Assembly (NCBI RefSeq): GCF_000971975.1
Contig: NZ_KQ040783.1
Location: forward strand, 14,865-78,864
DNA: 64,000 nt
Direction of reading: 5' to 3'
Origin: Paenibacillus algorifonticola
Lineage (GTDB): Bacteria > Bacillota > Bacilli > Paenibacillales > Paenibacillaceae
Shown here piece after piece: positions 9,446-17,090 of the stretch. Below the pieces are notes generated by a model. That model searched no databases. It had not been told where the DNA came from and was given only the letters and a program-made list of their open reading frames with translations. The translations under genes and the position numbers were made by a program. Position 1 is the stretch's first letter; every line of letters starts with the position of its first letter.

Positions 9446-9985
9446 ATGAAAAATGAGCAAAATAATCCGTTTGCAAGATTGCCTGAAGTAGCCAGCTTTA
9501 ATGTGACAAGTTCGGATATCCGTGAAAATAATGTATTATCCGCTCCACAGCTTTCCGGAAAATTTGGGGTAGATGGCGGGCAAGATATTTCACCTGAATT
9601 GAAATGGTCCGGCGCCCCGGAAGGGACAAAAAGTTATGCCGTTACGGTGTATGACCCCGATGCTCCAACTGGATCAGGATTTTGGCATTGGTCTGTCTTT
9701 AATATTCCCGCTAACGTGACAGAATTGCCATCTGGAGCAGGAAGCGAGGATGGCTCTGATCTGCCAAACGGAGCTATTCAATTGAAAAACGATGGCCTGT
9801 TTGCAGGTTATATTGGTGCTGCGCCACCCGTTGGAGATGGACCGCACCGCTACTATTTTATTGTTCATGCTTTGGATGTTGAGGATTTAGGCGTTAAGGC
9901 TAATGCAACACCAGCTTTTCTAGGCTTTAATATGCTTACCCATACTCTAGGCAGAGCAGTAATCGTAGCAACGTTTGAAAGATAA
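9446..9985 (+). CDS. YbhB/YbcL-type PEBP (Raf-kinase-inhibitor-like) protein
   Basis: 179 residues; RBS GGAGG 8 bases before the ATG. Hallmarks of the bacterial PEBP family: ISPELKWSGAPEGTKSYAV, DPDAPTGSGFWHWSVFNIP (the anion-binding DPDAP and HW block), and GPHRYYFIVHALD. The length matches the family (about 150-180). There is no signal peptide, so it is cytosolic. Function in bacteria is poorly defined. It is divergently transcribed from a LysR regulator and followed by a truncated FMN-reductase gene, hinting at a former stress or detoxification cluster. Confidence 0.9.
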   Translation: MKNEQNNPFARLPEVASFNVTSSDIRENNVLSAPQLSGKFGVDGGQDISPELKWSGAPEGTKSYAVTVYDPDAPTGSGFWHWSVFNIPANVTELPSGAGSEDGSDLPNGAIQLKNDGLFAGYIGAAPPVGDGPHRYYFIVHALDVEDLGVKANATPAFLGFNMLTHTLGRAVIVATFER

Positions 9986-10061
9986 TAAATGTTTCGAAAG
10001 TTAAATGTGCGATAAGAAATTTTTGTTTCAATCATACTGTTCCATTGGAGGTAGCAGGAAA

Positions 10062-10206
10062 ATGAGCTGCAATCGTGGGAAGCATCGCCAAAGATTCCCT
10101 TAATCGCAAACTGGCTGAGCATTTAAAGAATCGGTATAAAGACAAGTTCGAAATGGAAATTTTGACGATGAACGATCTTTTGATATACAACCAAGACGCT
10201 GAATAA
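10062..10206 (+). pseudogene. NADPH-dependent FMN reductase, frameshifted and truncated
   Basis: The RBS GGAGGTAG and an ATG at 10062 are intact. The family sequence (AAIVGSIAKDSLNRKLAEHL..., the phosphate-binding start of azobenzene-reductase-like proteins) continues in a different frame, as if two bases were lost right after ATGA. The frame then stops at TAA 10204-10206 after about 45 residues (normal about 180). Bases after the stop still read like the continuation (ESSLTSG). Both lesions make this a dead gene. Confidence 0.7.
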
Positions 10207-10272
10207 TGTGAAAGTTCACTAACCAGCGGTACGTTTTATATGTGCCTGGTCGGATACTCATTTTCTTTTGCG

Positions 10273-10512
10273 TCAGCAGGATGCCATATAGGTAGCCACG
10301 TCCTCCTTTGTAGGCTCAATATACGTATTCGTGCTAAGCTCGTGTAGCATTTTGGCCGCAAAAAAAAAAAGCGCCCTAATCGTCCAGTTAGGGGTGATCA
10401 GGCGCTTTTTTGCTAGTTCAATAATTTCAAAACAAGTAAAACATGTGCTGGTTGTTGAATGTTGTTTGCAATCCACCTCAATTGAACTATCGTTCTCCGG
10501 GAGTTCAATCAT
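10273..10512 (-). CDS. Small protein of unknown function
   Basis: 79 residues from ATG 10512 with AAGGGTG upstream; a GTG at 10521 is also possible. No family was recognised. The N-terminal half has three cysteines (VDCKQ, TCFTCFE) and the C-terminal half is helical (AAKMLHEL, EPTKEDVATYM). The frame runs through a strong terminator-like hairpin at 10365-10411, which argues against it; the protein-like composition argues for it. It lies directly downstream of the broken phosphotransferase gene on the same strand. Confidence 0.35.
   Translation of the reverse strand: MIELPENDSSIEVDCKQHSTTSTCFTCFEIIELAKKRLITPNWTIRALFFFAAKMLHELSTNTYIEPTKEDVATYMASC
10365..10411. terminator. Bidirectional intrinsic terminator-like hairpin
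   Basis: AAAAAAGCGCC pairs perfectly with GGCGCTTTTTT (11 bp) around a 25-base loop that holds a second small stem (CTAAT/GTTAG). A-run and T-run flanks give it terminator form in both directions. It conflicts with the 79-codon minus ORF in the same place. Confidence 0.5.
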
Positions 10513-10562
10513 TTTCTTCACCCTTGGTTAGATTGAGATACTAAAACATCGCTCAATCTCTG

Positions 10563-11496
10563 CTAATCCATAATCATGTCAACAACTTGTTTCGCGAACG
10601 CAGCATAGGATTCGATCAGATCAGGGCTTCGATCAATAGCCCACCTGAGGTTATCGAAAGCCCTTAATAGCAGCAAATGCCTCATATCAGCAAGGTCTTT
10701 TGCACTTAACCCGTACCCGTCTAAAAACGCTTTGAATTCCTCAATATTTGGGCCTTCTTCTAGTCCTAGTATTTGGTACTGCATCAATTGAATAACAGAT
10801 CCATGCGGTACCACGCTTACTTCTGCATTGCCCCAATCCAGCAATATAACTTGGTTTGCCTGATTGACAATCGTATTCTTTAAAGAGATATCTCCATGGT
10901 TTAAACCAAAGCGGAACGTTTCTTTCTTCAAATTCTCGAACAGTTTTCTTACTCTCTGCGATTCCATCTGAGTGATTACTCCAAGCTTGATCAAGCGATC
11001 ATACTCCGTCAAACTATTGATATTATACTGCACATACCCTTGCCAGCTGCCGTCTGATCCTGCATGAGAAGGTGACTGAAACACACCATGGGCTGGATCA
11101 ATCAGATTTCCTCCAAATCCTTTCACTTGAATCGAATGAATAAGCTTGGCATATTCGCCAAGCTGCCTCCAAACATCGGACTTGAGAACCGTACTGTCTA
11201 ACCCGTTGTCGCCATGTATAAAAGTTTGAATCATATATGCTGTTTCATCAACTATACCAATGGACAACACCTCAGGTCCAGGAATGCCAACTGCGGCTGC
11301 TTGCTCGATACACCATTTTTCTTTGATAAAGCTTGGATATGTATCTTTATCGTTCATGCGGACAACGACTCTCCGTTTCGACTACGCAAACCTGATTTAC
11401 GATACCTTTACCTATGATCTGGTATGAAGCTTTTACTTGTTCCAGAAGAAAATCGCCTGCAATTCGTTCTGCTTGTGTAACTACAGAGTCTTCCAT
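10563..11496 (-). pseudogene. Aminoglycoside-phosphotransferase-family kinase, frameshifted
   Basis: The gene starts at ATG 11496 after a GGGGGGAG RBS and reads MEDSVVTQAERIAGDFLLEQ..., reaching CVVETESR. Then the frame is lost near 11361-11375 and runs to a TAA at 11349. The rest continues in the shifted frame (VRMNDKDTYPSFIKEK) to 10563. The catalytic block is intact: LNHGDISLKNTIV (Brenner HxD...N) and ILLDWGNAE (metal Asp). Together it is about 310 residues, normal for the APH/choline-kinase fold. Either a one-base indel has broken it or there is a sequencing error. The substrate is unknown. Confidence 0.75.
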
Positions 11497-11642
11497 AGTT
11501 TCTCCCCCCTCAAGTGTCGTGCTTCGAATAGTTTACCACACACTTTTTTGGAAAGTACGTTTATAACTGTCGCCCTCTCAAACCTTCAAACGTGTCAGAA
11601 AGCATGCTTTGTGAAACATCAGGTGACTAAATTGCTAAAATA

Positions 11643-11684
11643 AAAAAAACGGGATTGGTCATTTCACAAGGAAACCCGGTTTTT
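11643..11684. terminator. Imperfect A/T-tailed hairpin
   Basis: CGGG-ATT pairs with AAA-CCCG across about 20 bases, with an A8 run before and T5 after. It could terminate transcription in either direction between the phosphotransferase and AraC remnants. Confidence 0.4.
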
Positions 11685-11715
11685 CTAATTTATTCTTATA
11701 GTAATACGTCTCAGC

Positions 11716-12006
11716 CGAACGCTGGATGACTGGCTCATGGGCAGCTCTTTCTCCTCGGACCTTGCGGCGGTTGATTCTGGCAAAAACCGGCTTGACGTTC
11801 GCCCAGTGGGTTCAACAGGTTCGGTTGACGCTTGCGCTGGAAATACTGGCAAGAGGGTCGCAATGCTAGCCGACGCGCCGGGCTATTCTTCGCCCAGCAG
11901 TTTCAACGCGATGTTCCGACGTGCTTTCGGGGACTCACCACCGTTATTTGGCGACACGACAGGAGAATGTTGGCAGGTCCCCTGTACGGCCCTAGCTAAT
12001 TATTAA
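11716..12006 (+). pseudogene. AraC-type DNA-binding domain remnant, frameshifted
   Basis: The frame to TAG 11867-11869 reads ALSPRTLRRLILAKTGL then FAQWVQQVRLTLALEILARG, an AraC first helix-turn-helix. The second half continues in another frame (RVAMLADAPGYSSPSSFNAM then FRRAFGDSP), the canonical second helix-turn-helix with 'GYSSPSSF'. The N-terminal sensor domain is missing. A frameshift plus truncation marks it as dead. Confidence 0.65.
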
Positions 12007-12077
12007 CATTAAATTAGCGGCCCCACCAGTCTTTTTTAGCGTGAAGCAAAATCGACGATCGGTACGATGTTCGATTT

Positions 12078-12716
12078 TCAGTTTTGAACGGTGCGCGGTG
12101 CATAAGCGCAAAGAAAGACGCGTACGCCTTCAGTGATAATACGTTTGGTTTGTTCCGCCTCCAATGTCCCGGTTTTCGGTTGATTAAATACCAATAAAAA
12201 CGTTAATGCAGCGAAGTGCTTTGCAGCCATTTGAGGATCGGGCACATTGAGCAATCCGGTTTGACCAAACTCTGTAAACCTCCTGATAACCCCCTCTTCC
12301 GTTGCGTTATCCAGCCCTTCGAAAATTGAGGGCGGTAGGTTGGTTTCCTCCATCATAATAAGACGAATCAAGGCTTTGTAATCAGACGAACCGTTCGCAG
12401 AATCTACGATTTGCTCGCAAAATGAGATGAGCGTTTGCTCCAGATCCTCGAACTCCCAGAGACGATCTGAAACCGCTTGCTCAATCAGGTCCAGAACCGA
12501 TGAACTTGTTTCTTCAACAACGGCAAGCAGCAAGTTCTGTTTGTCGCCATAATAATCATAAACTGTCCGTTTGGACACTCCCGCTTTGGCGGCAACCGCA
12601 TCGACGCTGGAGCGATCAAATCCCTCCGACAGAAACAGGTCTCGTGCCGCTGCAATAATTTTAGCTCGTTTGTCTGCAGAGCCTTTACGAATTGTTTTGT
12701 TTTCCATACTATTCAT
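12078..12716 (-). CDS. TetR/AcrR-family repressor of the adjacent monooxygenase
   Basis: 212 residues; the second ATG (12707) is an equally good start with AAGGA at 7-8 bases. Residues about 14-60 are the TetR helix-turn-helix (RAKIIAAARDLFLSEGFDRS then VDAVAAKAGVSKRTVYDYYG). The C-terminal part resembles the AefR-type ligand domain. It is divergent from the FAD monooxygenase, and a 14-bp near-palindrome lies between the -35 and -10 of that gene's promoter. This strongly suggests direct repression, relieved by a small aromatic or drug-like ligand (inference). Confidence 0.9.
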   Translation of the reverse strand: MNSMENKTIRKGSADKRAKIIAAARDLFLSEGFDRSSVDAVAAKAGVSKRTVYDYYGDKQNLLLAVVEETSSSVLDLIEQAVSDRLWEFEDLEQTLISFCEQIVDSANGSSDYKALIRLIMMEETNLPPSIFEGLDNATEEGVIRRFTEFGQTGLLNVPDPQMAAKHFAALTFLLVFNQPKTGTLEAEQTKRIITEGVRVFLCAYAPRTVQN

Positions 12717-12768
12717 CCTTTTGTTTCCCCCTTGTTGCTATACTATCAGAATTCGATAAGAGTTCCGC

Positions 12769-12797
12769 TTTACAAATTACACTGTACGGTGTAGTAT
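12769..12797 (+). promoter_or_regulatory. Promoter with embedded TetR operator
   Basis: TTTACA (12769-12774), 17-base spacer, TAGTAT (12792-12797). The inverted repeat ACACTGTACGGTGT (12779-12792, 12 of 14 symmetric positions) fills the spacer, so a bound TetR dimer would block RNA polymerase. The monooxygenase ATG is 45 bases downstream. Confidence 0.65.
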
Positions 12798-12842
12798 ACC
12801 ACATGTAGCATATCCCATCAATGATCAAGGAGGATTATATCC

Positions 12843-14408
12843 ATGAAAACCATTCCGTCTTTTGTTGATGTTCTCATTGTCGGGGCCGGACCCACAGGGC
12901 TTACACTTGCCTGCGACCTTGCCCGTCGAAACGTCGACCATCGTATTATTGAACGAAGTACCTTATATAACGTTGCATCTCGCGCCAAGGGAATTCAGCC
13001 TCGCTCGCTTGAAGTCGTCGATGATTTGGAGGCCGTTCGCTACATTATTGACACAGGTATCGTGGATTTGCCTGTTCGTTATTATACCGCAGATGGCAGG
13101 AGTATGGACAAGCCGGCTATTACCGTTGCAGCCAGCGCCGAACTTGAGACACCCTATCGTGATCCGGTCTGGATTGCTCAATTTGATGTGGAAAAAGCAT
13201 TGCGCGACAGATATGCAGTTCTTGGCGGTCAAGTTGAGTTGGGTGCGGAAGCTTTAGGGCTTGTTCAGGATTTGGATGGTGTTACAGTAACCGTGAATAC
13301 ACCACAAGGAGAAGAGCAAATTCGCGCTCGTTATGTAGTCGGCGCTGACGGGGGCAAAAGCAATATCCGCAAGTTTATTCATTTGCCGCTGGTTGGGGAA
13401 ACACACGATCATGAGCGGTGGTATCTTGGCGATGTTAGATTGGAAGGGTTAGATCGTGAGCATATCCATATCTGGACATCTCCGGAGGGAATGGTCGGGG
13501 TGACACCGTTGCCGAAATCCGACATTTGGCAACTGCAGGCTACAATTCCGGCAGAAATCGAGGAACCGGAGAAGCCGTCGCTTGAAGTATACCAAGCCAT
13601 GTTTGACCGACGAGCCGGTGCTGGACGTGTTAGGCTCACGGATGCCTCCTGGCTGTCCATCTACCGGATCAACGTCCGTATGGTTGAACATTACAGTAAA
13701 TGCCGGGTTTTCCTTGCCGGCGATGCCGCTCATGTTCATTCGCCGGCCGGCGGTCAAGGCATGAATACGGGGATGCAGGACGCGTACAACCTCGGCTGGA
13801 AGCTAGCGGCTGTCATACGCGGAGCGGACACCGCCTTGCTCGACACGTACGATGAGGAGCGTCGCCCTGTGGCTCAAGCCGTGCTCGAGGACAGCACGAA
13901 TAAGATGGGAGGAATCGTAGGAACGGCGACTGAAGGCGGAGCGTTGTCCCAATCCTTAAGCACCATATCTGATGATCTGACGAGTGGGCTTCTCATTTCC
14001 TATCGGTCAAGTTCTCTTACCCGTCCGACTGCTCGAACAAATGCTATCCGTTCATTTCCTGGAGAGCGTGCTCCTAATGCTACGGGTCTGCAAGGCATAG
14101 GGTTTGCCGGAAGTGTCTTTGACCTGTTGCGAGGCCCGCATTGGACGCTTTTGGCTTTTGCAAAATGCACCGATCCTTCTCTGGAGAACTTAGCCAACGA
14201 CGAACTCCATGTGCATTGCATCCTGCCATCGGATGTGGAAGGAGCGGAAGGCATAATCGACACGGCAGGGAATGCCTATCGAATTTACGATGTGGCAAGC
14301 GAAGAACTCGTATTGATTCGTCCTGATGGTTACATCGCGCTGCGCACTTTCATTGAAGATACCGCATCGATTTTGCATTACTTGAATTCTATTTATAGCA
14401 CAAACTGA
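12843..14408 (+). CDS. FAD-dependent aromatic monooxygenase (PheA/TfdB type)
   Basis: 521 residues; RBS AAGGAGG. It is a class A flavoprotein hydroxylase: DVLIVGAGPTGLTLACDLAR (FAD GxGxxG, residues about 9-28), RYVVGADGGKSNIRK (DG motif, about 160), and VFLAGDAAHVHSPAGGQGMN (GD motif, about 295-315), then a thioredoxin-like C-terminal domain. The length suits the phenol-hydroxylase/rifampicin-monooxygenase group. It uses NAD(P)H and O2 to hydroxylate an aromatic substrate. TetR control from the next gene suggests detoxification or antibiotic inactivation, but the substrate cannot be read. A terminator follows. Confidence 0.9.
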   Translation: MKTIPSFVDVLIVGAGPTGLTLACDLARRNVDHRIIERSTLYNVASRAKGIQPRSLEVVDDLEAVRYIIDTGIVDLPVRYYTADGRSMDKPAITVAASAELETPYRDPVWIAQFDVEKALRDRYAVLGGQVELGAEALGLVQDLDGVTVTVNTPQGEEQIRARYVVGADGGKSNIRKFIHLPLVGETHDHERWYLGDVRLEGLDREHIHIWTSPEGMVGVTPLPKSDIWQLQATIPAEIEEPEKPSLEVYQAMFDRRAGAGRVRLTDASWLSIYRINVRMVEHYSKCRVFLAGDAAHVHSPAGGQGMNTGMQDAYNLGWKLAAVIRGADTALLDTYDEERRPVAQAVLEDSTNKMGGIVGTATEGGALSQSLSTISDDLTSGLLISYRSSSLTRPTARTNAIRSFPGERAPNATGLQGIGFAGSVFDLLRGPHWTLLAFAKCTDPSLENLANDELHVHCILPSDVEGAEGIIDTAGNAYRIYDVASEELVLIRPDGYIALRTFIEDTASILHYLNSIYSTN

Positions 14409-14417
14409 TTTGGAAAA

Positions 14418-14464
14418 GGCCGGTGGGTATCTTATCAACATTTCAGGTGGCCGCCGGCTCTTTT
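14418..14464 (+). terminator. Terminator of the monooxygenase gene
   Basis: GGCCGGTGG pairs with CCGCCGGC around a 20-base loop, followed by TCTTTTATT. It lies 10 bases after the stop codon. Confidence 0.7.
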
Positions 14465-14503
14465 ATTAAATGCATTTAATCAGACTACGGAAGGACTGTT
14501 ACT

Positions 14504-15430
14504 ATGGAAGATATTATTCGAACCGTTAACCTGACAAAGCAATACGGGAATAAAGTCATTGTTGATCGCGTTTCGATTTCCGTTAAGAAAGGAGAAATCT
14601 ATGGATTCTTGGGGTTGAACGGTGCAGGGAAAACGACAACCATCCGAGCACTTCTCGGCATGAGCAAGCCTTCTTCCGGAGAAGTCTATTTGTTCGGTCA
14701 GCAATGGACCAACGGGAATTCCGATTTGTCGAGACGGGTAGGTTATATGGTGGAAGTACCTTATGCTTATCCTCGTTTTACAGTTAGGGAAAACTTGAAT
14801 TTGATGGCCAGGTTGCGAGGATTGCCGGTTCCAAGGGCAGTTGACGATATAATGGAGCAATTGAAATTGGCTGAATATGCGGAAAACAAGGCCAAGGATT
14901 TGTCACTGGGCAACGCGCAGAAACTTGGGTTGGCCAAAGCGTTAATTCATAAGCCGGACGTTCTGATTCTCGATGAGCCAACCAATGCACTTGATCCCGC
15001 CGGAATTGTCGAGATAAGGGAAATGCTGAAAACTCTGGCATCCAAACATGGGGTTACCGTGTTTATATCGAGCCATATCCTCGAGGAAATGTCCAAATTG
15101 GCTTCTCGAATCGGCATTATTCACAAAGGAGTGTTGCTGGAAGAACTGACAACAAAAGACTTTGAAACAATCCGCCGAAAGCAGTTGATGATCGGAACGA
15201 AGGATGCTCGGAAAGCTCAAGCTATTCTTTCAGACTCCGGGTATGCGGTACATTCGACTTCGAATAACTGCCTTGCGCTACCGGATGATCATGCCGTGAA
15301 GCATCCCGAACATATTGCGAGATTGCTTGCTCATTATGAAGTGCCGCTCACCATGCTGAAAGTTGAAGAAGAGAACTTGGAGCGTTATTTTCTCAAAGTA
15401 ATCGGGATGGAGGAGGGAAAAACCGAATGA
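14504..15430 (+). CDS. ABC transporter ATP-binding protein, BcrA/antibiotic-exporter type
   Basis: 308 residues; RBS GGAAGGAC. Walker A is GLNGAGKTT (about residue 38), signature LSLGNAQKLGLAKAL (SLGN, a variant of LSGGQ), Walker B VLILDEPTNALDPAG, and H-loop ISSHILEE. A C-terminal extension of about 90 residues follows, as in BcrA-like proteins. It overlaps the permease start by 4 bases (ATGA), so translation is coupled. Likely function: export of a peptide or lipid-targeting antibiotic, or a lipid. No two-component system sits next to it, unlike classical bacitracin modules. Confidence 0.9.
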   Translation: MEDIIRTVNLTKQYGNKVIVDRVSISVKKGEIYGFLGLNGAGKTTTIRALLGMSKPSSGEVYLFGQQWTNGNSDLSRRVGYMVEVPYAYPRFTVRENLNLMARLRGLPVPRAVDDIMEQLKLAEYAENKAKDLSLGNAQKLGLAKALIHKPDVLILDEPTNALDPAGIVEIREMLKTLASKHGVTVFISSHILEEMSKLASRIGIIHKGVLLEELTTKDFETIRRKQLMIGTKDARKAQAILSDSGYAVHSTSNNCLALPDDHAVKHPEHIARLLAHYEVPLTMLKVEEENLERYFLKVIGMEEGKTE

Positions 15431-16137
15431 GACGATTGTTGACAGCCTGCAGCGTTGAGATTTACAAATTGCGTCGATCCTTTGTTTTATGGGGCACGCT
15501 TCTGTTTATCATGTTCATCATCACGTTGTTCCTGGGACAGCCCGATTGGCCTTCCTTTTTTGAAAAGATTGCGTTTTTGTATGCATCCGTGTTTGGGCTG
15601 ATGGGGTTTGGATTGATAACAAGTTGGACATTTGGCCGTGAGTATTCCGATCGGACACTCAAGGATTTGCTCATTTTGCCTATATCGCGCGGCAACATAG
15701 CGATTGCCAAATATAACGCAATTGTATTCTGGTGTTTTGTGATGATGTTGATCAGCTTTGCTTACGCCGTAATACTTGGTTTTGTTTTCGGGCTGCCTGG
15801 ATTCTCGTTTGCGAGTGTACAACATTATTTGTTCCTAATACTTACAATTGGCGCTCTTCACCTGTTAATAAGTGCACCTCTTGCCCTGTTGGCCTGCATA
15901 TCGCGTGGTTATCTGGTGCCGATTGGCTTTGCGTTTACAACTTTGATGCTGGCATTGGTATTCGGATCTACTGCCATTGGCACTTATCTGCCTTGGTCTG
16001 TACCTGCATTGCATTTGCAGGAAAGCGGAGTCGCATCATTTCCCTTGGCGGGTATTAGTTATTTTCTGGTATTTTTAATAGGACTGGTAGGCTTCATTGG
16101 AACAGTTAAATGGTTGCAAAACAGGGAGCAACGATGA
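15427..16137 (+). CDS. ABC-2-type permease partner
   Basis: 236 residues, about six membrane segments (for example FVLWGTLLFIMFIITLFLG, then ASVFGLMGFGLITSW). TFGREYSDRTLKDLLILPIS is the conserved cytoplasmic coupling helix of ABC-2 permeases of the BcrB/YxlG type. The start overlaps the ATPase stop. The pair forms an ABC exporter; the substrate is unknown. Confidence 0.88.
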   Translation: MRRLLTACSVEIYKLRRSFVLWGTLLFIMFIITLFLGQPDWPSFFEKIAFLYASVFGLMGFGLITSWTFGREYSDRTLKDLLILPISRGNIAIAKYNAIVFWCFVMMLISFAYAVILGFVFGLPGFSFASVQHYLFLILTIGALHLLISAPLALLACISRGYLVPIGFAFTTLMLALVFGSTAIGTYLPWSVPALHLQESGVASFPLAGISYFLVFLIGLVGFIGTVKWLQNREQR

Positions 16138-16252
16138 TTTACAAGGAAAGATTTCTGCATATAATTCCATTTGGAAGGAGATGATGCACATTCAAAGTGC
16201 CTCCTATCCCTATTAAACTCACAATTGAAAAAAATGAGGAACATTTAAAAGC

Positions 16253-16287
16253 CCTGATCTCTCAATATGGAAAGGTCAGGTTTTTTT
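16253..16287 (+). terminator. Terminator after the ABC exporter
   Basis: CCTGATCT pairs with AGGTCAGG (one G-U) and runs into seven T residues. It is about 115 bases after the permease stop. A 45-codon frame overlapping it (KLTIEKNEEHLKALISQYG) has no usable RBS spacing and is probably a relic. Confidence 0.7.
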
Positions 16288-16713
16288 GTGAACTAACGTT
16301 TCACAAAGCATATTTTTCGGCACAGTGAGAATGGGCTTGTTTTTTTCGCATTCATAATTCACATCAATCACCACACTATAATCAAAGCAATCCTACTTCA
16401 TATATTCCATTTAATGTATAAAATATCCTTCCCGTTAGACACCCTGAAGACGGACTTCACACTAGCTAACAGTCACGACCAAGGGTGGAACCATGGCTGA
16501 AAGAGCAGGCTGAGAGAAGCTGTCAGAATTGACAGCTAGGCCAACAAATTTAGCAATAAAACTTGCCACTACTTGTAATACGGTTCACCGCGCTAGCTGT
16601 AACGGCAAGTTTTAAGGCCATCTTGGAGGGATGGCCCCTTCTTTGAAAAACCTAACTAACCTATGCCGTTAGTTCAATCTCGGTATTCTAAATTCTCTCA
16701 TTCCACTTTAACA
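16288..16713. other. Intergenic stretch with hairpins, no gene
   Basis: It contains a perfect hairpin AGCTGTCA-GAAT-TGACAGCT (16518-16537), the long inverted repeat AACTTGCC...GGCAAGTT (about 16560-16613) and a second stem GGCCATC/GGATGGCC followed by a T-containing tail (about 16617-16645). The arrangement looks like terminator-type or mobile-element end sequence. No ORF with an RBS was found. Confidence 0.4.
16561..16590 (+). repeat. Dispersed 30-bp repeat, copy 1
   Basis: It matches 26870-26899 at 25 of 30 positions (core ACTTGCC, CTACTT, ATACGGTTC). Both copies lie next to decayed mobile-element-like sequence. Possibly the end of the same kind of element. Confidence 0.4.
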
Positions 16714-17085
16714 TTATGTATCTTTTGATTGCTCATGTTGTTTCAGCATATCATCCGTCCAATGCATGAGCGTCTTACGCTGCTTGTACAGTTCGGAGTA
16801 TCGCTACCGCTTCTCCTCAAGTTGGGTGATCCTTGCCGTAATGGACTCGAGTTCTTGCTGGAGCGGCTTGATCCGCTTCGTTTTGCGAACGTATATGCTT
16901 TAAAGAACGCTATAGGATTTGTGGATACGAGAGGACTTCCTTGCCCCGCCTTATCACGTACTCTTCGGCATCCTGTTGCGAATGCTGTTGGCGCCGCACA
17001 TTGCTGCCCTTGTTGCGGAAATTGCTGCAGGGGGAGTACAGCCGTGTGATTTTGCTGCCGTCTTTTTTGCCGATGCGCATCGGCG
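16714..17085 (-). pseudogene. Large serine recombinase, decayed C-terminal end
   Basis: Reading minus: GKKDGSKITRLYSPCSNFRN with KGSNV, then QDAEEYVIRRGKEVLSYPQIL, is the zinc-ribbon plus linker of large serine recombinases (usual form 'YYSCSNFHNKGSxVC...'). In another frame KRIKPLQQELESITARITQLE and YSELYKQRKTLMHWTDDMLK give the coiled-coil tail, ending at TAA 16716. Several frame changes and lost cysteines show it is dead. The catalytic serine domain is absent; its place is taken by the start of the neighbouring kinase gene's 3' end. Confidence 0.6.
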
Positions 17086-17090
17086 AGCCG

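Noticed and set aside
16198-16330. 45-codon frame PIPIKLTIEKNEEHLKALIS after the ABC permease
   Set aside because: RBS-to-start distance too long, overlaps the terminator hairpin and ends in low-quality sequence; probably a relic at most.
16481-16494. AGGGTGGAACCATG resembles a T-box antiterminator core
   Set aside because: No specifier loop, no proper terminator after it and no amino-acid or tRNA-synthetase gene downstream; chance match most likely.
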